Source: Alkalibacterium putridalgicola (GTDB lineage: Bacteria > Bacillota > Bacilli > Lactobacillales > Carnobacteriaceae_A). Taken from it: 64,000 nucleotides of DNA. A model generated the notes under the pieces. The model searched no databases and had not been told where the DNA came from. It saw nothing but the letters and a program-made list of their open reading frames with translations. Below, in pieces: positions 1-9,587 of this stretch (within the stretch, counting starts at the first letter, position 1; the number at the start of each line of letters is the position of its first letter). Position numbers and translations under genes: made by a program. The stretch is taken from contig NZ_FOBL01000005.1 in the NCBI RefSeq assembly GCF_900109825.1, forward strand, positions 1 through 64,000, written 5' to 3'.

Positions 1-12
1 CCGATCCACCTA

Positions 13-74
13 TAAAAAAATACATTCCCATCATCCGGTTCGAAAGGAAACGGTGATGGCGAATGTATTTTTTT
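13..74 (-). terminator. Intrinsic terminator of the XRE/TPR gene
   Basis: A long hairpin (arms TACATTC-CCATCA and TGATGG-GAATGTA around a CCG/CGG inner pair) is flanked by A and T runs on both sides. It sits directly after the stop of the leftward regulator gene at 79 and would also work rightward. Confidence 0.8.
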
Positions 75-78
75 ATCC

Positions 79-954
79 TTATTTCTCTAATTGCGTCACA
101 TTTACAAGTTCTTTTTCCAGACGATCGATCGTCAGCTGCATCGAGACAGAGAACTTCTCATTCTGCTGGATATCAAATATCATCCAGGCTTTTTTGTACG
201 CTTCAAGCGCATCCTCTTTCTGATCCAGATTTTCCAGACAGTAGCCTTTATAATATAAAAAGTCCCCTAATAGAAATAATGTGTTTTCCGACACCACTAG
301 ATCCAGTCCCTGGAAAACTTTACTCAGGCAGTCACTGTATTTTTTCTTCAGCGCAAGGCAAACAGAATAATTCAGCAGCAGTTTCGCTTTCTTTTCATGA
401 CTCATCCACTCTGAAAACATGTCGAACCCTCTATGGTAATACTTTTCAGCGGTATCATAATCTTCTTTTCTCAAGTACTGATTCCCGATACTGTCAATGA
501 TTTCGATTCTAAGCTCACCATTTTTCGTGGTTTTTTCCAATGCTATCAGATGATCAAGCGCTTTATCATGATCCCCGTCACGATAATCGTACAGCAAGGC
601 GGTGACCCACTCAAAAAACAGCTTATCCTCTCCGATCGTCTGATCGATCAGCTCTTCATTCGTACTGATCAGATAAGAGACTGAATCATATTCTCGTCGT
701 TCCAGATGCTGCCGGATCAGTTTACAAAGTTGGGCTGTTTTACTGTAGCGGCTTTCCACCGAATCTTCCCCGTAAAAGTAATGCAGTGAAACATTCAGTC
801 GTTCAGCCAGCTTCTCCATCAGTTCCCGACTAGGTCTCACTTTCTTCTTTTCGATTCGACTGATCATCGCTTGTGTGCAAATCCCGTCGGAAAGGTCAGC
901 CTGCGTCATCTTTATTTCTTTTCTCCTTTTCTTTATCTTCTCCCCTATTTTCAT
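79..954 (-). CDS. XRE-family regulator with TPR domain (Rgg/PlcR-like)
   Basis: 291-residue cytoplasmic regulator. Residues about 5-60 form an XRE helix-turn-helix (MTQADLSDGICTQAMISRIE is the recognition region). The remainder (about 70-285) is helical and TPR-like, with repeated aromatic and Leu positions. This architecture is that of the Rgg/PlcR/PrgX group, which often senses short secreted peptides, but no peptide gene is visible beside it, so the ligand is unknown. The start is an ATG preceded by GAGGGAT. It is monocistronic with its own terminator. The target genes cannot be inferred from this window. Confidence 0.8.
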   Translation of the reverse strand: MKIGEKIKKRRKEIKMTQADLSDGICTQAMISRIEKKKVRPSRELMEKLAERLNVSLHYFYGEDSVESRYSKTAQLCKLIRQHLERREYDSVSYLISTNEELIDQTIGEDKLFFEWVTALLYDYRDGDHDKALDHLIALEKTTKNGELRIEIIDSIGNQYLRKEDYDTAEKYYHRGFDMFSEWMSHEKKAKLLLNYSVCLALKKKYSDCLSKVFQGLDLVVSENTLFLLGDFLYYKGYCLENLDQKEDALEAYKKAWMIFDIQQNEKFSVSMQLTIDRLEKELVNVTQLEK

Positions 955-1045
955 TCGCTTATCCCTCTCATTATATTACAATTATAATATTAGTTATATT
1001 ACATCATTATACATAAGTCCTGAACTGTTTTCTACACTTTTCGTA

Positions 1046-1081
1046 CAAAAAAAGACTAAAGAAATCAATCTTTAGTCTTTG
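1046..1081 (-). terminator. Intrinsic terminator after phoPR
   Basis: A perfect 12-bp stem (AAAGACTAAAGA / TCTTTAGTCTTT) with a 6-nt loop is followed on the minus strand by a run of seven T. It lies about 80 bp past the phoR stop and ends the phoP-phoR transcript. Confidence 0.85.
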
Positions 1082-1157
1082 ATTAAAGTTCTCATAGCTT
1101 TCTAACACTATTGAATCCTTGATCGGTAAGCTATCTGATAGGGTCATGCTGGAGCGT

Positions 1158-2960
1158 TTAAGTGTTGTTCTCGTTTACGATCTTATCAGGAGCAGACAGG
1201 GGCAGCCAGACGGTGAAACTCGTGCCCTGATCGATTTCACTCTCCACTTCGATACGTCCTTCATTATTTTCAACCAGCCATTTAACGATGGACAGACCCA
1301 GTCCAGTTCCTCCGACGTTCCTGCTCCGTCCTTTATCTACTCTATAGAAGCGTTCAAATATTCTGTTCAGCTGATCGTCAGGTATCCCGATCCCGGTATC
1401 ACTGATGGTCAGTTTCAGCTCATTTCCCGATGTGCCGACCTCAATGCTCACTTTTCCTTTTTCAGGTGTATAAGCCACCGCATTACTGACCAGGTTGATA
1501 ATGATCTGCTTCAGATGATCAGGATTTATTTCGATCTCTACATCTTTTTTACTCTTGATAGTGACATGAATATCTTTCAAGCTGATTTTCTGACTGAGTA
1601 TCCGGAGTACATCATGGACGGTATCATTCACAATGATTTTATCCTTCACACCGCTGACCTGTCTCTGTTCGAGTTTGGACAGCTGCAGAATGTCATTGAC
1701 CATTGCATCCAGTCGACCGGCTTCATTATTTATGATTTCCAAGAACTCAACAAGAACCTCTTCATCATGCATGGCCCCGTCAAGAAGTGTTTCACTGAAC
1801 CCTTTGAGTGCCGTGATAGGCGTGCGCAGTTCATGCGAGACATTGGCCACAAAATCTGTGCGTACTTTTTCCAGACGTCTGATCTCAGTGATATCATAAA
1901 GCAGAACGATGAAGTTCAGTGTCTCTAAAGATGTATTTAAAATCGGGACCACATGCACGTCCATGATTTTCTCTTCCGGATAATAGATCTGAATCTCTTT
2001 GTTCTGTACACGTTGGGTGCTATACGCTTTTTCAATGATAGCGATCAGTTCGGAGCTGTGCAGACTCTCGTAAAAAGACTTGCCCCGTTTGCTGTTCAAA
2101 TCTTCCCCCAGCAGCTCATTCATGACAGGGTTCACCATATTGATGCTTTTATCCTTCTCTACGAGCATCACGCCGATGACGAGATGATTGACCAGTTCTA
2201 TCAGTTTATGTTCTTTTTCCTGGATTTCGCTCATCTGACCATTCAGATTCACCGCCAGATCATTTATGGAACTCCCCAGCTCATCTATTTCCTTATAAGA
2301 ACCCGGATGGTACCTCACAGAATAATCCTGAAAAGAAAGGATATTAGCTATATTTTTAATGTTCTCGATCGGTTGAGTGATTTTTCTTGCCCAATACCGG
2401 ATGAATAAAACCGCTATAAGTATGGACAACGTCAGGAACAAAATCAAGGCTGTCATGAGATCATCTGTCACTCCAACCATTTCTTCAGCATTCCGGGAGA
2501 GGCGGATATAGCCTATCACAGTCTCATCAGCTGTTTCTATCGGTGCTGCACTGTAGTAGAGGGTCTCATCGGTGCTTACACTTCTTCTGTGATAGGTCCC
2601 TACCTCCGCTCCTCCAACGATTTGTTCGATCTCTGGTCTTTCCAGATGGTTTTCAAGATTTTCTGCCTGTGCATGCGAGTCATAAAGAACGTCACCTGTT
2701 AAGTCGATCAGTGTGATCCGTTCATCGATGACTTGAGCCGCCGACGCCAGCTGACTGATCAGTGTATCGCTCTCTTCAATAGAGGGATCCAGATTATCCA
2801 GCTGACTTTCGAGTGTCAACAGCTGCGTGATCAAAGCCTCTTCCTGCTGTTCGATCGACTGCTCTTCAATGACGGAAGAGATCATATAAATAAAAATAAT
2901 AGAAAACGTCAGCAAAATAAGTGTAAAAAACAGGATCATACGCGTTTGTATTTTTTTCAT
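1158..2960 (-). CDS. phoR: Phosphate sensor histidine kinase PhoR
   Basis: 600-residue membrane sensor kinase. The order is: TM helix about 7-29, an extracytoplasmic sensor region to about 165, TM helix about 167-188, HAMP about 190-243, PAS about 250-355, HisKA with the phosphoacceptor motif VSHELRTP near 375, and HATPase with N, G1 (DTGIGIP) and G2 (GTGLGLS) boxes. The size and the extracellular domain fit PhoR/PnpS-type kinases. Its ATG overlaps the phoP stop by 4 nt, so the two are translationally coupled. The divergent pst operon makes phosphate starvation the likely signal. A WalK-like kinase is the alternative, but the context argues against it. Confidence 0.9.
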   Translation of the reverse strand: MKKIQTRMILFFTLILLTFSIIFIYMISSVIEEQSIEQQEEALITQLLTLESQLDNLDPSIEESDTLISQLASAAQVIDERITLIDLTGDVLYDSHAQAENLENHLERPEIEQIVGGAEVGTYHRRSVSTDETLYYSAAPIETADETVIGYIRLSRNAEEMVGVTDDLMTALILFLTLSILIAVLFIRYWARKITQPIENIKNIANILSFQDYSVRYHPGSYKEIDELGSSINDLAVNLNGQMSEIQEKEHKLIELVNHLVIGVMLVEKDKSINMVNPVMNELLGEDLNSKRGKSFYESLHSSELIAIIEKAYSTQRVQNKEIQIYYPEEKIMDVHVVPILNTSLETLNFIVLLYDITEIRRLEKVRTDFVANVSHELRTPITALKGFSETLLDGAMHDEEVLVEFLEIINNEAGRLDAMVNDILQLSKLEQRQVSGVKDKIIVNDTVHDVLRILSQKISLKDIHVTIKSKKDVEIEINPDHLKQIIINLVSNAVAYTPEKGKVSIEVGTSGNELKLTISDTGIGIPDDQLNRIFERFYRVDKGRSRNVGGTGLGLSIVKWLVENNEGRIEVESEIDQGTSFTVWLPLSAPDKIVNENNT

Positions 2961-3664
2961 TTTGGAACCTCTAGTTTGTAGCCGAACCCTCTAGCCGTTT
3001 TTATAAACTGTGGTTTTTTCGGGTCTTTTTCGATTTTTTCCCTTAAATGACTGATATGCACATCCACGATCCGGGTCTCACCTCTGAAGTCATAATCCCA
3101 CACTGCCAGCAGCAGCTGTTCCCGGCTTAGTATGCGGTTCTTGTTTTCAGCCAGATAAACCAGCAGTTCAAACTCTTTCGGTGTAAATTCCACCTTTTCT
3201 TCATCAACATACACTTCAAAATTTTCAGGATAGATAGTGATATGATCAAAGACAAAGACCTTCTCGTTTCTATCCTCTTCAGGTGCGGCCTTGTTCTGTT
3301 TTCCGACTCGTCTGGAGATGGCTTTGATACGAGCGATCACTTCCCTTGGGCTGAACGGTTTGGTTATATAGTCATCTGCGCCGATCTCAAGACCCACGAT
3401 TTTATCGATCTCAGAGTCTTTGGCTGTCAGCATAATGATCGGTGTATCGATTTTTTCTCCTCGGATTTCTCTGCACACGTCCATCCCGTCTTTTGAAGGC
3501 AGCATCAGATCGAGCAGGATGATGTCATACTCACTTTTCAGAGCCATTTCCAGCCCCTCTTCTCCATCCATAGCGACTTCTACACTATAATTTTCTTTTT
3601 CCAGATTATACTGGAGCAGTTTAACGATCGATAATTCGTCTTCTATTATCAGGACTTTTTTCAT
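2957..3664 (-). CDS. phoP: Phosphate response regulator PhoP (OmpR family)
   Basis: 235 residues. The receiver domain (1-120) carries the acidic pair E8/D9, the phosphoacceptor D52 in DIILLDLMLPS and the conserved Lys in ITKPF. A winged-helix DNA-binding domain (about 130-233) ends in the typical ARGFGYKLE motif. It is the first gene of a two-gene operon with phoR. It is transcribed away from pstS, and the shared intergenic region carries a PhoP-box-like repeat at 3826-3853, so it probably activates the pst genes. Confidence 0.92.
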   Translation of the reverse strand: MKKVLIIEDELSIVKLLQYNLEKENYSVEVAMDGEEGLEMALKSEYDIILLDLMLPSKDGMDVCREIRGEKIDTPIIMLTAKDSEIDKIVGLEIGADDYITKPFSPREVIARIKAISRRVGKQNKAAPEEDRNEKVFVFDHITIYPENFEVYVDEEKVEFTPKEFELLVYLAENKNRILSREQLLLAVWDYDFRGETRIVDVHISHLREKIEKDPKKPQFIKTARGFGYKLEVPK

Positions 3665-3825
3665 TAGTCTCCTCCATTGTTCTTTTATTTATATCTCATT
3701 GCACGCTTTTTCTTTCCTGATCAACGCAATCATAAGTTAAATCCAGTCTCTATTCAACCTATGTTGGCCTTCGATACCCTTATCATACCAGTATTTCGAC
3801 CGATAAAATAATTACACGAATAATA

Positions 3826-3853
3826 TTTACATAATCTTTACATTCCATTTTCG
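3826..3853 (+). promoter_or_regulatory. PhoP-box-like repeat upstream of pstS
   Basis: TTTACA at 3826, TTTACA at 3837 and TTTTCG at 3848 lie on an exact 11-bp period (6-mer plus 5-nt spacer). This is the known layout of Bacillus PhoP boxes (TT-A/C/T-ACA repeats). A TAGAAT hexamer at 3854-3859 follows directly and could be the -10 of the pst promoter. Confidence 0.65.
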
Positions 3854-3930
3854 TAGAATTAATGTTCATCCGTTACTATGAATGTGTGGACAGGAGATGT
3901 CTAACTACTTTAAAAAAGAGGGATTATATA

Positions 3931-4887
3931 ATGAAACGAACTAACTTTGTAAAAATGGGTACATCTTTAAGTGCTGTACTTCTTTTAGCAGCCTGTGGTA
4001 ACGCACCGACTGATGAAGGAACAGGTGAAGAGTCAGCTGAAGGATCTAGCGGATCCGTTCAGGTCGATGGCTCATCGACTGTCTTTCCGATCATGGAAGG
4101 TGTTGCAGAGGAATTCTCCATTGAAAATCCCCAAGCGCGCGCAACCATCGGTGTCTCCGGAACTGGTGGAGGAATGGAAAAATTCATCGCGGGTGAAACT
4201 GATATTACAAATGCCTCTAGACCAATGAAGGAAGAAGAAGCTCAGATGCTTGAAGAAGCCGGCATTGAATACACTGAATTCAAACTGGCTCTTGACGGTT
4301 TATCCGTCGTTGTCCATCCTGATAACGATTGGGTCGATTATCTGACCCTTGATGAACTGGAATCGATCTGGCTGGAAGAAAGTGATGTAGAAACTTGGGC
4401 AGACGTTAGAGACGGCTGGCCTGATGAAGAAATCTTATTATTTAGTCCGGGAACAGATTCCGGTACCTATGACTACTTTGATGAAGTGATTTTAGACGGT
4501 GAGCAGATCGACCGTGAAGCATCGCTGTCAGAAGATGACAACATTCTTGTTCAGGGTGTTCAAGGTTCTGAACATGCACTTGCCTACTTCGGATATGCGT
4601 ATTATCTGGAGAATCAGGACACTGTAAAAATCGTTCCGATCGAAAACAGTGAAGGAGAAATCGTCGAACCAACAAGCGAAACGGTGCAGAACGGCACGTA
4701 CGAACCCTTGTCCCGACCGTTATACTTCTACGTGAACAACGCTTCTGTTCAGGAGAACGATACCGTTTATGAATTTGCCAAGTATACACTTGAAATGGCT
4801 GGAGAAATGGCAGAAGAAGTCGGTTATGTTCCACTTGAAGAAGCTGAATATGAAGAAAGCCTGGAAACACTTGAAAGTTTAAGATAA
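3931..4887 (+). CDS. pstS: Phosphate-binding lipoprotein PstS
   Basis: 318 residues from the ATG at 3931. That ATG follows AAAAAGAGGGA, whereas upstream in-frame ATG 3862 has no ribosome site. The lipobox is LLLAAC with the lipidated Cys at 22, followed by an acidic linker. The PBP-like phosphate-binding core has VDGSSTVFP near the mature start, GTGGGMEKF, the [12 protein letters not shown] motif and ITNASRPM, all typical of PstS. It delivers phosphate to PstCA from the cell surface. It is the first gene of pstSCAB-phoU, controlled from a PhoP-box region. Confidence 0.95.
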   Translation: MKRTNFVKMGTSLSAVLLLAACGNAPTDEGTGEESAEGSSGSVQVDGSSTVFPIMEGVAEEFSIENPQARATIGVSGTGGGMEKFIAGETDITNASRPMKEEEAQMLEEAGIEYTEFKLALDGLSVVVHPDNDWVDYLTLDELESIWLEESDVETWADVRDGWPDEEILLFSPGTDSGTYDYFDEVILDGEQIDREASLSEDDNILVQGVQGSEHALAYFGYAYYLENQDTVKIVPIENSEGEIVEPTSETVQNGTYEPLSRPLYFYVNNASVQENDTVYEFAKYTLEMAGEMAEEVGYVPLEEAEYEESLETLESLR

Positions 4888-5004
4888 GCCGGGTGTACGG
4901 GAAAGCTGTAAATAAAGAGCAGTTTCCCCACGATAAATAGAGCAGACTGTCCAGCGTGAACGATTCCGCTGGACCGTTTGCCTGTGTTTAAGGAGTGTTG
5001 ACTG

Positions 5005-5934
5005 ATGAAAGCAACGATACGCGAAAGGATCAAACAGAATAAGTCAAAACGATCCTCGCAAAATAAAATCGAAAAAATCATGCCTATGGTCTTTCTGCTT
5101 ATGGCATCCATCTCGATTCTTGTAACGGCAGGAATCGTATTTACATTATTCAGAGAAACGGTTTTGTTCTTCTCACACGTTTCTTTTATTAATTTCATTA
5201 CTGGGACAGAATGGTATCCTTTTTTCGGTAATGATCCCAGTTACGGTATCTGGCCATTATTGTCCGGGACATTTACTATAGCTGCTATCGCCATGATGGT
5301 GGCTATTCCCATCGGACTGGCTGCTGCCATTTATTTGAGTGAATATGCCAGCGACCGGAACAGGAAAGTCCTGAAACCCGTTCTGGAAGTCCTGGCAGGT
5401 GTGCCGACTGTGGTTTATGGTCTCTTTGCCCTGACATTCGTGACGCCTCTGCTGCAGACATTTATCCCTGATCTACCGATCTTCAATGCTTTAAGCCCGG
5501 GGATCGTGGTCGGGATCATGATCATCCCTCAAATCGCTTCACTGTCACAGGAAGCAATGAATGCTGTCCCTCAATCCATGAGAGATGGCGCACTGGCCTT
5601 AGGCGCCACGCGGCTGGAAGTGGCTCTGAAGATCGTTATTCCCGGCTCATTCAGCGGTATCGTGTCTTCCCTTGTATTAGGTTTATCGCGTGCCATCGGC
5701 GAAACGATGATCGTGTCGACTGCGGCCGGTTCCACACCGAACCTGGGATTCACCCCTACGGAATCGATCCAGACCATGACGTCTTATATCGTTCAAGTCA
5801 GTATGGGTGATGCCACGTTCGGTTCGACCATTTACTACAGTATCTACGCTGTAGGGATGACGCTGTTCCTTTTCACCTTGACTATGAATATTTTAGCTAA
5901 TCACATTTCCCGTCGTTACAGGGAGGTATACTAA
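5005..5934 (+). CDS. pstC: Phosphate ABC transporter permease PstC
   Basis: 309-residue permease with about six TM helices; the first is near residues 30-52. The binding-protein-dependent transport EAA loop is visible as DGALALGATRLEVALKIVIP. It forms the channel heterodimer with PstA. The start ATG follows AAGGAGTG. Its stop shares one base with the pstA start, so translation is coupled. Confidence 0.95.
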   Translation: MKATIRERIKQNKSKRSSQNKIEKIMPMVFLLMASISILVTAGIVFTLFRETVLFFSHVSFINFITGTEWYPFFGNDPSYGIWPLLSGTFTIAAIAMMVAIPIGLAAAIYLSEYASDRNRKVLKPVLEVLAGVPTVVYGLFALTFVTPLLQTFIPDLPIFNALSPGIVVGIMIIPQIASLSQEAMNAVPQSMRDGALALGATRLEVALKIVIPGSFSGIVSSLVLGLSRAIGETMIVSTAAGSTPNLGFTPTESIQTMTSYIVQVSMGDATFGSTIYYSIYAVGMTLFLFTLTMNILANHISRRYREVY

Positions 5935-6812
5935 TGAAAAATAAAGTTGTTGTTGCCAATGAAAAACAAATATCAAAAAGGATCACCCGAAACAAACTGG
6001 CTAAAGGTCTGTTCCTTGCTGCCACACTGTTTGGCATGATCGTTCTGGCTACACTGATCGTCAGGATCGTTACCCAAGGGATCGGTTATCTCGATTTTGG
6101 CTTTCTGACCAGTTATGCTTCAAGAAGACCTGAAGATGCCGGGATCAAAGCTGCCATTCTTGGAACAGTCTGGATCATGTCCATTACGATCCCTGTTTCT
6201 CTCATCTTAGGGGTCGGTACGTCGATCTATCTGGAAGAATATGCACCAAAAAACAAATTCACCCGCTTTATCGAACTGAACCTTGCTAACTTAGCTGGTG
6301 TGCCATCTGTCGTGTTCGGCCTGCTTGGCTTGACCGTTTTTGTCAGACTGCTTGAAATGGGACGAAGTATTTTGGCCGGTGGACTGACGATGTCCCTGCT
6401 CATCCTTCCCGTTATCGTTGTTGCTTCCAAAGAAGCGATCCGGTCTATTCCACAAGAGCAGTATGAAGCAGCTTATGCCATGGGCGCCACGAAATGGCAG
6501 ATCATTCGTACCGTGGTCCTGCCGGCAGCTACGCCGGGCATACTGACTGGTGCTATCCTTTCTTTATCAAGAGGCGTCGGAGAAACCGCGTCCCTATTGA
6601 TGATCGGGGCGATGACTTTTATTGCCTACACGCCGACCGGTGTCCTGGATGGCTTTACCGTACTGCCGATCCAGATATTCAGCTGGGCAAGCCGACCACA
6701 GGTAGAATTCCAGGCCGTTGCTGCAGCCGGTAGTATAGTCCTTTTGATCATCCTGATCGTAATGAACTCTCTGGCTATCGTCATTCGAAATAAATACTCT
6801 AAACGTTATTAA
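5934..6812 (+). CDS. pstA: Phosphate ABC transporter permease PstA
   Basis: 292 residues, with the first TM near 25-47 and six helices overall. The EAA-type loop AAYAMGATKWQIIRTVVLP is present, as is the RGVGETA motif. It is the partner of PstC in the high-affinity phosphate importer. It has GGGAGGT as ribosome site, a 1-nt overlap with pstC and a 15-nt gap to pstB. Confidence 0.95.
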   Translation: MKNKVVVANEKQISKRITRNKLAKGLFLAATLFGMIVLATLIVRIVTQGIGYLDFGFLTSYASRRPEDAGIKAAILGTVWIMSITIPVSLILGVGTSIYLEEYAPKNKFTRFIELNLANLAGVPSVVFGLLGLTVFVRLLEMGRSILAGGLTMSLLILPVIVVASKEAIRSIPQEQYEAAYAMGATKWQIIRTVVLPAATPGILTGAILSLSRGVGETASLLMIGAMTFIAYTPTGVLDGFTVLPIQIFSWASRPQVEFQAVAAAGSIVLLIILIVMNSLAIVIRNKYSKRY

Positions 6813-6827
6813 TCTAGGAGGAAAATG

Positions 6828-7595
6828 ATGAACAAAGAAGAAAACAAGCAGTCGGTCTACTCCGTCAAAGACTTCAATTTATGGTATGGAGAAACACATG
6901 CCTTAAAAGATATCTCTATCGAGATTCCCGAAAAAGAAGTGGTCGCTATCATCGGACCTTCCGGCTGTGGAAAATCGACATTTATTAAAACACTTAACCG
7001 CATGGTGGAACTGGTGCCTTCTGTGAAAACGAAAGGTTCCATAAACTACGAGGGAAAAGATATCAAGAAAACCAAAGTGGAATCTCTGCGTACCGAAGTG
7101 GGCATGGTTTTTCAGAAACCGAATCCTTTCCCAAAATCCATTTACGATAACATTGCATATGGTCCACGCATTCACGGTATCAAAGACAAGAAGACGTTGG
7201 ACGAAGTTGTCGAAAAAAGTCTGAAAGGTGCCGCTTTGTGGGAAGAAGTCAAAGATCGTTTGAACGAAAATGCATTCGGTCTATCTGGCGGCCAGCAGCA
7301 GCGTTTATGTATCGCCAGAGCTCTGGCCGTTGAACCTGAAGTCATCTTGATGGATGAACCGACGTCTGCTCTGGATCCTCTATCTACAGCTAAAGTCGAA
7401 GATCTGATCCATGAACTTAAAAAGAATTACAGCATCATCATCGTTACGCATAATATGCAGCAGGCAGCCCGTATTTCAGATAAGACAGCCTTCTTCCTGG
7501 ATGGCGAAATTATCGAATTTGATGCCACAGAAAAAATGTATTCCAATCCAAGAGACAAACGGACCGACGACTATATTTCAGGTAAATTTGGTTAA
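6828..7595 (+). CDS. pstB: Phosphate ABC transporter ATPase PstB
   Basis: 255 residues from the second of two tandem ATGs (6825/6828). AGGAGG is better spaced for 6828. Walker A is GPSGCGKST, the Q-loop is VFQKPNPFP (typical of PstB), the signature is [16 protein letters not shown], Walker B is [12 protein letters not shown], and the switch His lies in VTHNMQQA. It powers phosphate uptake through PstCA. Confidence 0.96.
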   Translation: MNKEENKQSVYSVKDFNLWYGETHALKDISIEIPEKEVVAIIGPSGCGKSTFIKTLNRMVELVPSVKTKGSINYEGKDIKKTKVESLRTEVGMVFQKPNPFPKSIYDNIAYGPRIHGIKDKKTLDEVVEKSLKGAALWEEVKDRLNENAFGLSGGQQQRLCIARALAVEPEVILMDEPTSALDPLSTAKVEDLIHELKKNYSIIIVTHNMQQAARISDKTAFFLDGEIIEFDATEKMYSNPRDKRTDDYISGKFG

Positions 7596-7656
7596 CAGGT
7601 ACCGTACACGTTTAAATGGCACGAATAACAACTAACTATAAGAGGTGACTTATTCA

Positions 7657-8343
7657 ATGAGAAGAGCATTCGAAGAGGAATTAAATCAACTGCACGAACA
7701 GTTTTATCAGATGGGACTGATGGTATCTGAATCCATCTATCAGTCAGTTAAAGGCTTTACGGCTCATGACAAAGAAATGGCTGAAAAAGTCGTGAACAAC
7801 GACCATCATATCAACGAACAGCAGGTGATGATCGAAACAAAATCAATCGAACTGATCGCTCTGCAGCAGCCTGTCACAAGTAATCTGCGACGCATCATCA
7901 CCATCATGAAAGCCTGCGCCGATCTGGAACGCATGGGCGATCATGCCGTTAATGTTGCCAAAGCAACGATCCGGGTCAAAGGCAATAAAAAAGATCTGGC
8001 CATCGAAAACGACTTGGCCGTCATGGCTGAGAAAGTCAAGAAACTGGTGGAGCGTTCATTGACTGCCTTCATCGAAACCGATGTCGAAGAAGCTAAAAGA
8101 ATCGCATTGAAAGATGACGAAATCGATCAGATGGCTTTTGATATACACAAACATACCCTGGATGAAATGAAGAATGATCCGGAACTGGTCCTGGGTGCAA
8201 CCAACTACATTCTAGTGGCCGGTAATCTGGAACGTATCAGTGATTATGTCACGAACCTGTGTGAATGGATCATCTATCTCGAATCCGGTAAAATAACTGA
8301 ACTAAACACTCACAATACCCTTGATAACACATCGTTTCAGTAA
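7657..8343 (+). CDS. phoU: Phosphate-specific regulator PhoU
   Basis: 228 residues from the ATG at 7657, placed 8 nt after AGAGGTG; the in-frame GTG at 7645 lies inside that ribosome site. The protein consists of two three-helix PhoU repeats, each with the metal-binding E-x-x-x-D pattern (ADLERMGDHAVN, GNLERISDYVTN). It couples Pst transporter state to PhoR signalling. Last gene of the operon. Confidence 0.94.
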   Translation: MRRAFEEELNQLHEQFYQMGLMVSESIYQSVKGFTAHDKEMAEKVVNNDHHINEQQVMIETKSIELIALQQPVTSNLRRIITIMKACADLERMGDHAVNVAKATIRVKGNKKDLAIENDLAVMAEKVKKLVERSLTAFIETDVEEAKRIALKDDEIDQMAFDIHKHTLDEMKNDPELVLGATNYILVAGNLERISDYVTNLCEWIIYLESGKITELNTHNTLDNTSFQ

Positions 8344-8354
8344 CTGGTAGAATC

Positions 8355-8398
8355 AAAAAAGTGCTGGCAGGTCTGATTGACCCGTCAGCACTTTTTTC
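8355..8398. terminator. Bidirectional terminator between phoU and mscS gene
   Basis: The stem AGTGCTG / CAGCACT with additional inner pairing is flanked by an A run on the left and a T run on the right. It can terminate both the pst operon and the convergent mechanosensitive channel gene. Confidence 0.85.
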
Positions 8399-8401
8399 TA
8401 T

Positions 8402-9490
8402 TTATTTGTGGTCTGAGATAACATGGACATCTCTTTGAGGAAAGGGGATTTCGATATCATTCTCAGCAAACTTCTTGAATATCTTGAACCTCAAGTCACT
8501 TGGAATGGTGAATTCTCTCTCGTCACTCTGAGAATCGATCCAGAACCAGACAGTGAAATCCAGTGCCGAGTCGCCAAAGCCTTCGAAAAAGACACGGGGT
8601 TCTGGACGGTCCACAATATTTGGCCAGGACTCCTCTCTCAATTCATATACTGCTTCAAACAACAGCTGTCTGACCAGCTCGACGTCACTGCCATATGAAA
8701 CACCTACACCAACTGGAATGCGCAGACGCGTATCGGCATACGATCGGTTGACGAACTTTTCTTCCAGGAAATAGGAATTGGGAATGATCATCCGCTCATT
8801 GACACGCGTCCGAACAACGGTCGCCCGAATCTTGATTTCTTCCACATCCGCGATCGTATCATCGATGATCACACGGTCTCCTACTCTGATCGGACGTTCA
8901 AACAGAATGATCAAGCCCGAAATGAAATTGGACATCACATTCTGCAAACCAAACCCGATCCCGACACCAAGGACGCTGGCAAACACTGTCAGACTGGTCA
9001 GGTTAAAACCGATGGAAGACAGAGAGATCAAAACCGCCATCGTAATAATGAAATAATGGAAAAAGGTATTCATCGAGGCTTGAAGTCCCCTGTCCAAACC
9101 ATACTTATCGTAAACCGTCGGCAGGACATACTCCCTTACCGCTCCTGAAAACTTTGCAGCCAGGATGATCGCAAAGAGGACCGTCAGGATCAGGAACACA
9201 GTGATCTGTGTGTCCCCAAAGACAAAAAGTGTCTTATAGATAAAGGAGGTTTCTGAAAAATAGGTCAAAAAGTAGACGATCAGGACAAACAAGGTCATCC
9301 AGTTGACCAGCGTTTCAAGAAACAGACGTGTGCGTTCCTGACTGATGACTTTCTTCAGTCCGGTATGCAGTCCGGCTCGTATGACAAAAATCAGGATAAA
9401 GCCGATGATGGCACCCAGCCAGAAACTGATCTCATTGTTCTGTATGGCTTCAAAAAAACCAGGTAGGCGTTCCGTTTGTATTTCTTCCAT
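8402..9490 (-). CDS. Small-conductance mechanosensitive channel (MscS family)
   Basis: About 362 residues from an ATG with GAGGA upstream; an in-frame ATG at 9514 lacks a ribosome site. Several N-terminal TM helices precede the pore helix and beta domain. The MscS signature is clear: ASVLGVGIGFGLQNVMSNF, then LFERPIRVGDRV, then the conserved NERMIIPNS. It is expected to release solutes from the membrane on hypo-osmotic shock. Single gene, with the phoU-side hairpin as terminator. Confidence 0.9.
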   Translation of the reverse strand: MEEIQTERLPGFFEAIQNNEISFWLGAIIGFILIFVIRAGLHTGLKKVISQERTRLFLETLVNWMTLFVLIVYFLTYFSETSFIYKTLFVFGDTQITVFLILTVLFAIILAAKFSGAVREYVLPTVYDKYGLDRGLQASMNTFFHYFIITMAVLISLSSIGFNLTSLTVFASVLGVGIGFGLQNVMSNFISGLIILFERPIRVGDRVIIDDTIADVEEIKIRATVVRTRVNERMIIPNSYFLEEKFVNRSYADTRLRIPVGVGVSYGSDVELVRQLLFEAVYELREESWPNIVDRPEPRVFFEGFGDSALDFTVWFWIDSQSDEREFTIPSDLRFKIFKKFAENDIEIPFPQRDVHVISDHK

Positions 9491-9587
9491 TTGTTTATCT
9501 TCCTCGCTAAGCATAGATTTATTTCAGTGTACCAAATTTCACGAGAATTAACGACTGTCCTCGTCTTATTTTTGGTGATTTCGGCTG

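Noticed and set aside
1119-1928. 269-codon plus-strand ORF opposite phoR
   Set aside because: Antisense shadow of a clear histidine kinase gene; no ribosome site or recognisable domain.
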